Of a stretch of 6,749 bases of DNA, positions 1 through 5,762 are shown piece after piece. Below the pieces are notes generated by a model. The model worked only from the letters and a program-made list of their open reading frames with translations, was not told where the DNA came from and ran no database searches. The stretch is from the NCBI GenBank assembly GCA_009781575.1, contig WQXW01000096.1, forward strand, positions 1 to 6,749. Direction: 5' to 3'. How positions within the stretch are numbered: the stretch's first letter is position 1; the number at the start of each line of letters is the position of its first letter. A program made the translations under genes and the position numbers. Origin of the DNA: Solirubrobacterales bacterium. Its GTDB lineage: Bacteria; Actinomycetota; Thermoleophilia; Solirubrobacterales; Solirubrobacteraceae.

Positions 1-1094
1 ACTTCTCGATCTCCCGGCAGCGATCGTGGGGCACGCCGATCCCGATCGTGCATTGCGAGCGCTGTGGGGCGGTGCCGGTGCCCCGCGAGCGGCTGCCGGT
101 GGTGCTGCCCACCGATCTGCGCCCGACCGGCGTGGGCAACCCGCTCGCCGAGCGCGCCGACTTCTACGAGACCGACTGTCCCCGATGCGGGGGGCCCGCG
201 CGGCGCGAGACCGACACGCTCGACTGCCACTTCGACGCGCTGTGGCTGTGGGTGCCGGCGTGCGTGCCGCCCGAGGCGCGCGAGCTGGCGATGGAGGAGA
301 TCTTCGCGCGAGAGGAGCTGCGCGCGTGGCTGCCCGCCGAGCGGCTCGTGGCGGGCTCCGACAGCGGCAACTTCATGTTCGATCAGCGCATCACCACCAA
401 GGCGCTGCGCGACATCGGGCCGCTCGAGTTCATGCGCCGGGGCGAGCCCTTCGCGGGGGCGCTCATGCACGAGATGGTGATCCGCGACGGGCGCAAGATG
501 AGCAAGCACCTCGGCAACGTTGTGGATCCCGACGAGCTGGTCGCGCGCTTCGGCGCCGACGCGGTGCGCCTGGCGGTGCTCTACGCGGCCCGCCCCCAGC
601 GCTCGCTGAACTGGACCGACAGCGCGCTGCAGCACTGCCACCGGTTCCTGAGCCAGCTGTGGTCCTACTCCCAGGAGCGCTTCCAGGCGGCGCTCGGCGA
701 GGGCGAGCTCGAGCCCGCGGTGGATGGGAGCGGGCGCGACGCCACCGAGCACCTGCGCCGGCGCCTGGAGAAGTGGTGCGCGGTCGCGCTCGAGCGGCTC
801 ACCACCGACATGGAGCAGCTGGAAATGCACAGCGCGGTGCGCAACGTGATGCGCCTGTTCGACCGCGTGCGCGACTACGAGTCGCGCGTGCGCGCCCGCC
901 GCGGCGAGCTGGCGCGCGAGGACCTCGACGCGCTCGTGGACGCGCTCGTGCTGGTCGCGCGCGTGCTCTTCCCCTTCGCGCCCCACACCTCCGAGGAGCT
1001 GTGGCTCGCGTCGGGGCGGGGCCACGCCGGCGGGGAGCCCACGTGGCCGGAGCTCATCGACGTGGCGCCCGGGCCGGGGGGATCGCCGCGGTGA
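1..1094 (+). CDS. Leucyl-tRNA synthetase-like class I tRNA ligase, C-terminal part (5' end outside window)
   Basis: The reading frame is open from base 3 and stops at TGA 1092-1094, giving 363 visible codons. The first visible residues, SISRQRSWGTPIPIVHC, match the segment after the LeuRS editing domain. Two Cys pairs (CERC near 54-65, CPRC near 177-188) and the run ARRETDTLD are also LeuRS-like, followed by KMSKH (495-509), LGNVVDPDEL and an anticodon-binding helical bundle with PFAPHTSEELW. The expected activity is ATP-dependent amino acid activation and tRNA charging in the cytoplasm. Several features are unusual. The HAILHLLY-type active-site stretch of bacterial LeuRS is replaced by VAGSDSGNFMFDQRITT (348-398). 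The signature is KMSKH rather than KMSKS. The protein ends just after TWPELID, without the C-terminal domain that normally carries a VQVNGK-type motif. It may be a divergent functional LeuRS or a paralogue with another role; the HIGH motif cannot be seen. No terminator separates it from the next gene. Confidence 0.87.
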   Translation, partial: FSISRQRSWGTPIPIVHCERCGAVPVPRERLPVVLPTDLRPTGVGNPLAERADFYETDCPRCGGPARRETDTLDCHFDALWLWVPACVPPEARELAMEEIFAREELRAWLPAERLVAGSDSGNFMFDQRITTKALRDIGPLEFMRRGEPFAGALMHEMVIRDGRKMSKHLGNVVDPDELVARFGADAVRLAVLYAARPQRSLNWTDSALQHCHRFLSQLWSYSQERFQAALGEGELEPAVDGSGRDATEHLRRRLEKWCAVALERLTTDMEQLEMHSAVRNVMRLFDRVRDYESRVRARRGELAREDLDALVDALVLVARVLFPFAPHTSEELWLASGRGHAGGEPTWPELIDVAPGPGGSPR

Positions 1095-1141
1095 GACGCG
1101 TATGCTCGCTGGATCGCTAGGGTGAGGGGCCGAGGCCGCCG

Positions 1142-2455
1142 ATGAGCACCGACGACGCTCGAGACCAGCAGCAGCCCGCGCGCACGCGCTCGTGCGCGAC
1201 GGCTCTGGTGTGCCGCGCATGCGGGGCGCGTTTTGCGCTCGAGCAGAGCATCGCGTTCTGCCCCGACTGCAACCGCTGCCTGGACATCGACTTCGACTAT
1301 GCGCTCGCCACCCGCCGGCTCGCCGAGCTCCCGGTGGCGGAGCGGCCGCACAACATCTGGCGCTTCGAGGAGCTGCTGCCCATCACCGACGCCCCCGCGC
1401 AGGCGCGCGTGGGCGAATTCTCCGGTTACACCCCCCTGATCCGCTCGCGCGGGCTCGCCGCGGAGCTGGGGCTCTCCAAGCTGTACCTCAAGGACGACAG
1501 CACCTCGCGGCCGAGCCTCTCCTACAAGGATCGCGTGGTCGCGATGGCCATCGCGCGTGTGCTGGAGCTGGGCGAGGAGGAGATCGGGTGCGTGTCCACC
1601 GGCAACGTCGGCACCGCGGTGGCCGCGTTCGCCGCCCGCGCCGGCATCAGCCCCTACGTCTTCTACCCCGATCGCCTCGAGCCGATGAAGGCGCGGGTGT
1701 GCCGCGCGCTCGGCGCGCTGGTCTGCCAGGTGGCCGGCAACTACGACGAGGTCAACCGCGAGTGCCGGCGGCTCGCGCAGGACACCGGCCTCGAGTTCGC
1801 CAACATCACGCTGCGCCCCTTCTACGCGGAGGGCGGCAAGACGATGGCGTTCGAGCTCGTCGAGCAGCTCCACTGGCGCGCGCCCGATCACATCGTGACC
1901 GCCGCCGCCGGCGGCACGCTCTCCTCGCGCGTGCACAAGGGCCTGATCGAGCTGCAAACCGTGGGGATGGCCCAGACCGACCACACCAGGATCCACATCG
2001 CCCAGCCCGAGGGGTGCGACCCGATCGCCAGCGCGATCCTCGCGCACGACAGCGACATCCACGCCTGTCGCCCCACCACCGCGGCGCACTCGCTGGCGAT
2101 CGGCGCGCCCGGCGACGGGCATCTCGTCATCGACGCGGTGCGCAGCCGCGGCGGCACCGCCGCCGCGGTGAGCGACGGCGAAATCTTCGAGTGCATCGAT
2201 CTGCTCGCCGCGACCGAGGGCATCCTCACCGAGCCCGCCGGCGGCACCACGATCGCGGTGCTGCGCAAGCTCGTGGCCGACGGCACCCTCGATCCCGACG
2301 AGGTGGTGGTCGCGGTGATCACCGGCAACGGGCTGAAGACGCTCGACGAGCACCCCGCCAAGCCGTGGCCCTCGATGATCGAGTGCGACTCCGAGGCCAT
2401 GCACGCCGCGCTCGAGGATCTCAAGCACGCCGGCGCCGGCGCCCCGAGCGCCTGA
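1142..2455 (+). CDS. Threonine synthase-like PLP-dependent enzyme with N-terminal zinc ribbon
   Basis: This is a 437-residue fold-type II PLP enzyme. In threonine synthase the reaction converts O-phospho-L-homoserine to threonine in the cytoplasm. A four-Cys zinc ribbon comes first (C24, C27, C40, C43). Then come NIWRFEELLPI (71-81), GYTPLIRS, and the Schiff-base lysine K129 in SYKDR. STGNVG (152-157) is the substrate-binding loop, AAAGGTL (254-260) the presumed phosphate-binding loop, and ITGNGLKT (393-400) a typical family C-terminal motif. Length is normal for the zinc-ribbon-bearing type. The ATG at 1142 is supported by GAGG at 1132-1135, six bases upstream. It starts 47 bases after the synthetase-like gene, so co-transcription is likely. 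The lysine motif (usually GSFKDRG) and the glycine loop (usually with Pro/Ser and more Gly) both deviate. The true substrate could therefore differ, as in other threonine-synthase relatives such as cysteate synthase. Family is sure; reaction is not. Confidence 0.92.
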   Translation: MSTDDARDQQQPARTRSCATALVCRACGARFALEQSIAFCPDCNRCLDIDFDYALATRRLAELPVAERPHNIWRFEELLPITDAPAQARVGEFSGYTPLIRSRGLAAELGLSKLYLKDDSTSRPSLSYKDRVVAMAIARVLELGEEEIGCVSTGNVGTAVAAFAARAGISPYVFYPDRLEPMKARVCRALGALVCQVAGNYDEVNRECRRLAQDTGLEFANITLRPFYAEGGKTMAFELVEQLHWRAPDHIVTAAAGGTLSSRVHKGLIELQTVGMAQTDHTRIHIAQPEGCDPIASAILAHDSDIHACRPTTAAHSLAIGAPGDGHLVIDAVRSRGGTAAAVSDGEIFECIDLLAATEGILTEPAGGTTIAVLRKLVADGTLDPDEVVVAVITGNGLKTLDEHPAKPWPSMIECDSEAMHAALEDLKHAGAGAPSA

Positions 2456-2460
2456 GCGGC

Positions 2461-2484
2461 CCGCGGCGGTCGGCCGCGCCGCGG
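2461..2484 (+). terminator. GC-rich hairpin after the threonine synthase-like gene
   Basis: Five bases after the TGA stop lies a perfect inverted repeat. CCGCGGCG (2461-2468) pairs with CGCCGCGG (2477-2484) around an 8-base loop. A competing pairing exists between GCGGCC (2456-2461) and GGCCGC (2472-2477). No T-tract follows, so this is at best an atypical terminator of the kind proposed in high-GC bacteria. Position directly behind the stop favours a transcript-end role; GC-rich sequence makes chance hairpins common. Confidence 0.4.
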
Positions 2485-2600
2485 CTGTCGGCGATCTGAC
2501 GGTAGGCCGGCGGCGCGGCGCGAGTCGGCCGCGCGAAATCGGGTAACCAGACGATGAACAATGACCTGACCTCCGCTCAGGCTCGTGGCGTCGACCGCTC

Positions 2601-2605
2601 AGGAG
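2601..2605 (+). promoter_or_regulatory. Ribosome-binding site deciding the start at 2612
   Basis: AGGAG lies six bases before ATG 2612. An in-frame upstream ATG at 2585 has no comparable purine tract before it, so the 73-codon version is preferred over the 82-codon one. Confidence 0.65.
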
Positions 2606-2611
2606 AGCCAG

Positions 2612-2833
2612 ATGGACGAGAGCCTCACACACCGATACGCCGCAGCGGACGGCTCGAGCGTTCGGCGCCTGCCGGGCCTCGTGCGCCGTCAGCTCCGGTT
2701 CCGGCGGGGCTCCTCGCGGCAGGCCAGGGGCGTCCACGGCATCGAGCAGCGCGTGCGGGAGACGCTCGAGGCGGGCCCCGTTCCACGGCCCCTCGCGCGC
2801 GCGCGGCATCTCGACAAGGGAGGGGAAGAGTGA
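2612..2833 (+). CDS. Small arginine-rich hypothetical protein (73 aa), first gene of small-protein cluster
   Basis: I do not recognise this protein. It is 73 residues, starts MDESLTHRYA, and is strongly basic in the middle, with 15 arginines in total (for example RR at 18-19, 25-26 and 31-32). It has no signal peptide, membrane segment or cysteine. Three things support a real gene: AGGAG six bases before the ATG, roughly 86% of codons ending in G or C by my count, and a stop TGA (2831-2833) that overlaps the next ATG by one base, a classic coupling arrangement. The middle part could bind nucleic acid because of its charge, but that is only a guess. Conservation is unknown, and in such GC-rich DNA a chance reading frame of this length is possible. 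Confidence 0.5.
   Translation: MDESLTHRYAAADGSSVRRLPGLVRRQLRFRRGSSRQARGVHGIEQRVRETLEAGPVPRPLARARHLDKGGEE
2817..2823 (+). promoter_or_regulatory. Strong ribosome-binding site for the 99-aa gene
   Basis: AGGGAGG, containing the core GGAGG at 2819-2823, ends nine bases before ATG 2833. It fixes the start of the 99-codon gene, and the purine run continues to the overlapping TGATG. A longer in-frame opening upstream to 2554 is therefore not the likely start. Confidence 0.7.
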
Positions 2834-3132
2834 TGTCCATGTCGCGTAGGCGAGTGCACCGCGAGCGGCCGGACCCGCTGGGGCCGGGCGCGTACCTGAC
2901 CGACGGCAACGCGCTGTTCAGCGTGGTCGGCGAGCTGCCCCACGAGCCGTCGCTGCGCTTGATCGAGGATTGCCGCACGCTGGAGATCCTCATGGTCCAC
3001 GTCGACGACCTGCAGGCACCGACCGTGCGGCACGTGCACGTCACGCGCGAGGAGCTCGCGCCGGAGCGCGCCTATGAGCCCGACGCCCCGCGGTTGCGTG
3101 CTCAGCCCGCTCCGGCGCGCATGCCTCAGTAG
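2833..3132 (+). CDS. Conserved-looking small hypothetical protein (99 aa)
   Basis: The protein is 99 residues and soluble, with no cysteine motif beyond the single Cys in DCRTLE. A basic N-terminus (SRRRVHRER, 4-12) leads into an ordered core. GPGAYLTDGNALFSVVG (18-33) looks like two beta strands, and LRLIEDCRTLEILMVHVDDL (41-60) continues with alternating hydrophobic residues. A Pro/Ala/Arg-rich tail follows after about residue 75. From memory this core (a 'TDG..L..V' strand, then 'LEDC.TLE' and a strand) resembles short actinobacterial proteins of unknown function; I cannot confirm this. The start is set by GGAGG nine bases upstream, and the ATG overlaps the previous stop. An alternative ATG two codons later (2839) is possible. 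No function can be assigned. Confidence 0.78.
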   Translation: MSMSRRRVHRERPDPLGPGAYLTDGNALFSVVGELPHEPSLRLIEDCRTLEILMVHVDDLQAPTVRHVHVTREELAPERAYEPDAPRLRAQPAPARMPQ

Positions 3133-3164
3133 AGGCCGGCCGGCGCCCACCGCTCGCCAACCCG

Positions 3165-3506
3165 ATGGCCGAGAAGCGCAAGCCGTCGTCCTTCGAGCAG
3201 GAGGAGATCGATGCGGCGGCCGCCGAAGCGGCGATGATCGGCGGGCGCCGCGGCGAGCACGACGGCGGCGGCGTCCCTCCCGCGCAACGCGCGGTGCGCG
3301 AGGCGGGCGGCGGCTGCGCGGAGGGCTTCGAGGAAGCGGAGGCCATGCTGATCGAGCACGCCTCCCACGCCGATCAGCAGTCCGCCCACGCCGTCCTGCA
3401 CGACCGCGGCCGACCGGAGGAGCGCGTGGAGGGGTGGGCCGCAGGCGAGGCCGATCACGAGCGCAGCGCCGAGGTCACCGAGGAGGAGTTCCCCGGAGCG
3501 CGCTGA
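3165..3506 (+). CDS. Small acidic hypothetical protein (113 aa)
   Basis: The protein is 113 residues, hydrophilic and acidic overall, with no membrane segment. An Ala/Glu-rich helical N-terminus (QEEIDAAAAEAAMIGG, 12-27) is followed by a Gly-rich linker. The central block EAGGGCAEGFEEAEAMLIEH (46-65), then ASHAD, resembles my recollection of short actinobacterial hypotheticals carrying a 'GGG.AEGFE.AE..LIE.A.H.D' pattern. The C-terminal part is charged (EADHERSAEVTEEE). It begins 32 bases after the 99-aa gene stop, in the same direction, so it is probably the third gene of that transcript. No clear ribosome-binding site precedes the ATG; the nearest purine tract (3131-3135) is too far away. 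Function unknown. The stop TGA lies inside a 12-base direct repeat. Confidence 0.75.
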   Translation: MAEKRKPSSFEQEEIDAAAAEAAMIGGRRGEHDGGGVPPAQRAVREAGGGCAEGFEEAEAMLIEHASHADQQSAHAVLHDRGRPEERVEGWAAGEADHERSAEVTEEEFPGAR

Positions 3507-3549
3507 GCGGGCCGGGGCTGAGCGGGCCCCGGGGAGCAGGCCGGGGAGC
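3502..3549. terminator. Repeat-rich hairpin between convergent genes, possible bidirectional terminator
   Basis: Between the convergent stops at 3506 and 3566, CCGGGGC (3512-3518) pairs perfectly with GCCCCGG (3526-3532) around a 7-base loop. GCTGAGCGGGCC is repeated exactly at 3502-3513 and 3517-3528 (15-base period), and CCGGGGAGC at 3529-3537 and 3541-3549 (12-base period). There is no T-tract on either strand. Location between tail-to-tail genes suggests transcription termination from both sides. Confidence 0.4.
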
Positions 3550-3565
3550 GAGCCGCAAGCAGCGC

Positions 3566-4024
3566 TCAGCCGCGCCCGTGCACGATGAGCACGGTGCGCC
3601 CGGAGTGCGCGGCGACGTCGCCCGCGACGCTGCCGAGGAAAATACCTGTGAAACCGCTCTTGCCGTGGGAGCCGAGCGCGATCAGGCTCGCGCCGTGCTC
3701 GTCGGCGACGCGCGCAATCCCCTTCCACGTCGGCGCTTCCTTGAGCGCCACACTCTGCGCGCGGAAGCCGGCGGCCCGCGCCAGCGCGGCTCCCTGCGCG
3801 GCGACCTGCTCGGCCGCGCTTGCAACCTCGTCGCTGGCCGCCGCGTCGAGCTCGAGCCCGGGCGGCGGGATGAACCCGACCGCGAACGGACGCCACACGG
3901 TCACCACCACCGCGTCCCGTCCCGGCTCGAGCTGGCGCCCGGCCTCCTCGATCGCCAGCTTGGCCAGATCGGAGCCGTCGTAGGCGAACAGCACCGGGCC
4001 GAGGCCTTGCTCGCCGACGCTCAT
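3566..4024 (-). CDS. Universal stress protein, UspA family
   Basis: This is a 152-residue single-domain Usp protein, the usual length for the family, acting in the cytoplasm. It begins with the typical first strand VLFAYDGSDLAKLAIEEA (11-28). It ends with the ATP-binding signature G-2x-G-9x-G-S, seen as GSHGKSGFTGIFLGS (118-132), and a final strand TVLIVHG. This signature marks the ATP-binding subgroup, whose members are linked to stress, starvation or redox responses. The start ATG (4022-4024) was chosen because the domain begins at once and because it lies one base after the stop of the upstream transporter gene. The frame stays open further upstream, but that overlaps the transporter gene and encodes low-complexity residues. 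No good ribosome-binding site is present, so translation is probably coupled to the transporter. Confidence 0.92.
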   Translation of the reverse strand: MSVGEQGLGPVLFAYDGSDLAKLAIEEAGRQLEPGRDAVVVTVWRPFAVGFIPPPGLELDAAASDEVASAAEQVAAQGAALARAAGFRAQSVALKEAPTWKGIARVADEHGASLIALGSHGKSGFTGIFLGSVAGDVAAHSGRTVLIVHGRG

Positions 4025-4025
4025 G

Positions 4026-5588
4026 TCACTGCGCCGGCTGGGCGTCGGCCACGCTCGCGGCCGCCTCGCCCTCGTGCGGGCCGCCGCCGTACTGTCCGCC
4101 CGTGTCACAGGCGAGCGGCTCGGTGAGCACCCCCGCGCCGGAGGAGTCACGGATTCCGGCCAGCAGCGGCGGCGAATACCACCCGGGGGCCTCGCCGCTC
4201 ATCCACGCCTCCACCGCCGGCGCCGGCGGGCGCACCCGGCCCAGCGCATACAGGGAGACCGCCAACAGCGTGCCGCCGCTGGCGATGCCGAAACAGATCC
4301 ACAACGCGGTGTGGGTGCCCGCCGCCGCGCTGCCTCCCGCGTTCATGGCCACGTGCACCAGTACCGGCGCGACCATGAATGCGGCCACCGCCCGCAGCAG
4401 CTCGATGATCGCGAACACGCGCTGCAGGGCGTTGTTGCGCAGCGAGAAGCCCGCGATGAAGAGCGCCGGCGCCACCGATCCGCCCACGCCGAGTCCGACC
4501 AGTCCAGAGCCCAGCGCCATGCCGAGCGAGGTGGGCGGCAGCTGGGATTGAAGTACCAGGATGCCCGCGATCAGCGACAGCATGCCGCCGAGCACGAGGA
4601 AGTGCAGCCCCCGGGTGCGGAAGAGCACGCCGAGCAGCACCGCGGTGATCAGTGCCGCGATGAACTCGGGGAATTGAAGCAACCCCAGGTGGATGGGAGT
4701 GAAGCTGTCGGTGAGCAGCACCGCCGTCAGCGCGACCGCCGATATGGAGCTCGCCGCCGCGCACATCGCGACCGCGATCCCACTCACCGGGAGCGTGCTG
4801 CCGAGCGGGCGTATGCAGAGCAGCGGTCGCTTGGCGCGATACTGGTACACCAACAGCGCCACGATCAACGCCAGCCCGCCCGCCAGCGGCAGGAGCGTCA
4901 CCACATCGACGAACGAATGGGTGAGCAGCTCCGAGGCGCCGTAGAAGAGTGCCACGCACCCCGCCGCGGCCATTCCCACCGGGAGCGGGTTGCGAGTGGC
5001 GGCGGGGTCAGCGGGCGGGGCGTCCTGAAAGGTCAGCAGCGACAGCACCAGCGCCGCCCCCGCGATGCCCGCGATGATCCAAAACAGTGGACGCCACGCG
5101 TGCGACTGCGCCTGGATGCCGCCCACGAGCGGGCCCAGCGCCACCGCGCCAAAGATGCACACGTTGAGGATCATCGCCGTCCAGCGCAGCTTCGAGATCG
5201 AGAACGCCACCACCAGCGGGGGCACGGCCGCGATCAGCAGCAGGCTGGTGCAGAGGCCCTGCAACACGTGCCCCGCGATGTACACGCCCGCGTCGGGCGC
5301 CCCCGCCGCCATCACCGAGCCGAGCACCAGCAGCGCCGCATAGAGGACCAGCATCCTGCGCTGGGGAAGGTGCTGGGCCAACAGCACCGCCAGCACCGTC
5401 CCGACGGCGTAGCCGGCATTGGCCATGCCCGAGCTGAGGGTCATCGTCTGGGCGCTCATGTGCAGGTCCCTCTCGATGATCGGCGCGATCGGCTGGAGCG
5501 CGGCCGAGAGCGCCAGGTACGGGACCAGGGCGAAGACCACCATGGCCGCGGCCGCCGGATAACGGCCGGTCCAGGGGCCCTGTCGCAT
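4026..5588 (-). CDS. MFS transporter, DHA2-like (14 transmembrane segments)
   Basis: This is a 520-residue inner-membrane transporter, probably proton-driven efflux. Hydrophobic segments fall near residues 12-31, 55-73, 79-97, 101-129, 139-158, 167-187, 204-223, 231-250, 268-292, 302-324, 330-348, 355-382, 391-415 and 427-449, which fits the 14-helix DHA2 layout. The antiporter motif C is clear in segment 5 (GAVALGPLVGG, 147-157) and is followed by WRPLFWI. Motif A after segment 2 is degenerate (AQHLPQRRM in place of the usual G-x-L-x-D-R). A hydrophilic tail of about 70 residues (451-520), Gly/Ala-rich at the end, is predicted to be cytoplasmic. The start is supported by AGGGA nine bases upstream (5598-5602 on the plus strand) and an in-frame stop twelve codons before it. 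Substrate cannot be read from sequence. It is tightly coupled to the downstream universal stress gene. Confidence 0.93.
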   Translation of the reverse strand: MRQGPWTGRYPAAAAMVVFALVPYLALSAALQPIAPIIERDLHMSAQTMTLSSGMANAGYAVGTVLAVLLAQHLPQRRMLVLYAALLVLGSVMAAGAPDAGVYIAGHVLQGLCTSLLLIAAVPPLVVAFSISKLRWTAMILNVCIFGAVALGPLVGGIQAQSHAWRPLFWIIAGIAGAALVLSLLTFQDAPPADPAATRNPLPVGMAAAGCVALFYGASELLTHSFVDVVTLLPLAGGLALIVALLVYQYRAKRPLLCIRPLGSTLPVSGIAVAMCAAASSISAVALTAVLLTDSFTPIHLGLLQFPEFIAALITAVLLGVLFRTRGLHFLVLGGMLSLIAGILVLQSQLPPTSLGMALGSGLVGLGVGGSVAPALFIAGFSLRNNALQRVFAIIELLRAVAAFMVAPVLVHVAMNAGGSAAAGTHTALWICFGIASGGTLLAVSLYALGRVRPPAPAVEAWMSGEAPGWYSPPLLAGIRDSSGAGVLTEPLACDTGGQYGGGPHEGEAAASVADAQPAQ

Positions 5589-5620
5589 CAGTCGATGTCC
5601 CTGTCCACGGCGACCACCCC

Positions 5621-5626
5621 ATCATA
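5621..5626 (-). promoter_or_regulatory. Possible -10 box for the MFS-Usp operon
   Basis: On the minus strand TATGAT lies 32 bases before the transporter ATG, close to the sigma-70 type TATAAT. It would give a leader of about 25 bases that still contains the AGGGA ribosome-binding site. No recognisable -35 box sits 16-18 bases upstream, so the call rests on the -10 alone. Confidence 0.3.
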
Positions 5627-5643
5627 GGGCTCACGGCGCCAAC

Positions 5644-5664
5644 GCACGGGCGCCGCACGGGCGC
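5644..5664. repeat. Tandem direct repeat GCACGGGCGC x2 upstream of the MFS gene
   Basis: GCACGGGCGC occurs exactly at 5644-5653 and 5655-5664, an 11-base period or about one helical turn. The second copy also starts a short inverted repeat (GCACG 5655-5659, CGTGC 5666-5670). It lies just upstream of the possible -10 box of the transporter, so it could be an operator. GC-rich simple sequence is the alternative. Confidence 0.35.
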
Positions 5665-5687
5665 GCGTGCCACGGGATCTGGCGCGC

Positions 5688-5702
5688 GGTGTCGAATACA
5701 CC
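5688..5702. repeat. Perfect inverted repeat GGTGT-CGAAT-ACACC
   Basis: Five-base arms flank a five-base centre in the intergenic region upstream of the transporter, about 60 bases before its possible -10 box. Dyads of this kind can be repressor or activator sites. It is not a tRNA T-arm: arm and loop lengths are wrong and no acceptor or anticodon stem surrounds it. Confidence 0.3.
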
Positions 5703-5727
5703 TGTCTGAGTCTCCGTTGGGGGATTC

Positions 5728-5762
5728 AAAAAGAGGATTCGTTCCGCGCGGAAGCAATCCTC
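5728..5762 (-). terminator. Intrinsic terminator downstream of selA
   Basis: Arms 5733-5747 and 5748-5762 match at 13 of 15 positions, with one 2x2 internal mismatch. On the minus strand the stem is followed at once by five T (5732-5728), the classic rho-independent form. A second T-rich run (TTTTTTGTTTT, 5773-5763) precedes the stem on the same strand. The stem lies 92 bases after the selA stop and so separates selA from the transporter operon. This is the most AT-rich island of the window. Confidence 0.8.

Larger units (their letters stand above)
2456..2611. other. Intergenic region with two hairpins and an 11-base direct repeat
   Basis: These 156 bases hold the hairpin at 2461-2484 and a second one at 2513-2534 (GCGCGGC and GCCGCGC, 7 bp, 8-base loop). 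The 11-mer GTCGGCCGCGC occurs exactly at 2469-2479 and 2524-2534, spanning the loop of one hairpin and the 3' arm of the other. From 2535 onward composition is less GC-rich, which fits the leader of the small-gene cluster. I see no convincing -35/-10 pair on the plus strand. A weak CCTGA/TCAGG inverted repeat lies at 2565-2581. Confidence 0.5.

Noticed and set aside
875..2809. 644-codon open frame on the minus strand across the synthetase-like and threonine synthase-like genes
   Set aside because: It is low-complexity Arg/Gly/Ala/His-rich translation opposite two well-recognised genes; long antisense frames are expected from the extreme GC bias at third positions.
2554..2832. In-frame N-terminal extension of the 99-aa gene back to ATG 2554
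   Set aside because: The extension is low-complexity, no ribosome-binding site was seen for it, and GGAGG directly before 2833 plus the TGATG overlap mark the real start.
3074..4126. 350-codon plus-strand frame across the small gene and the universal stress gene
   Set aside because: Arg/Pro-rich composition; it covers two better-supported genes in other frames and has no domain.
4023..5627. 534-codon open frame on the plus strand across the transporter
   Set aside because: Antisense shadow of a clear 14-helix membrane protein; the product is an Arg/His/Gln-rich string with no recognisable domain.
5698..5729. TTGAAT (minus strand, 5729-5724) as a -35 box with the downstream TGTATT as -10
   Set aside because: Spacing is about 23 bases, too long for a sigma-70 type promoter, and no better -10 lies at 16-19 bases.
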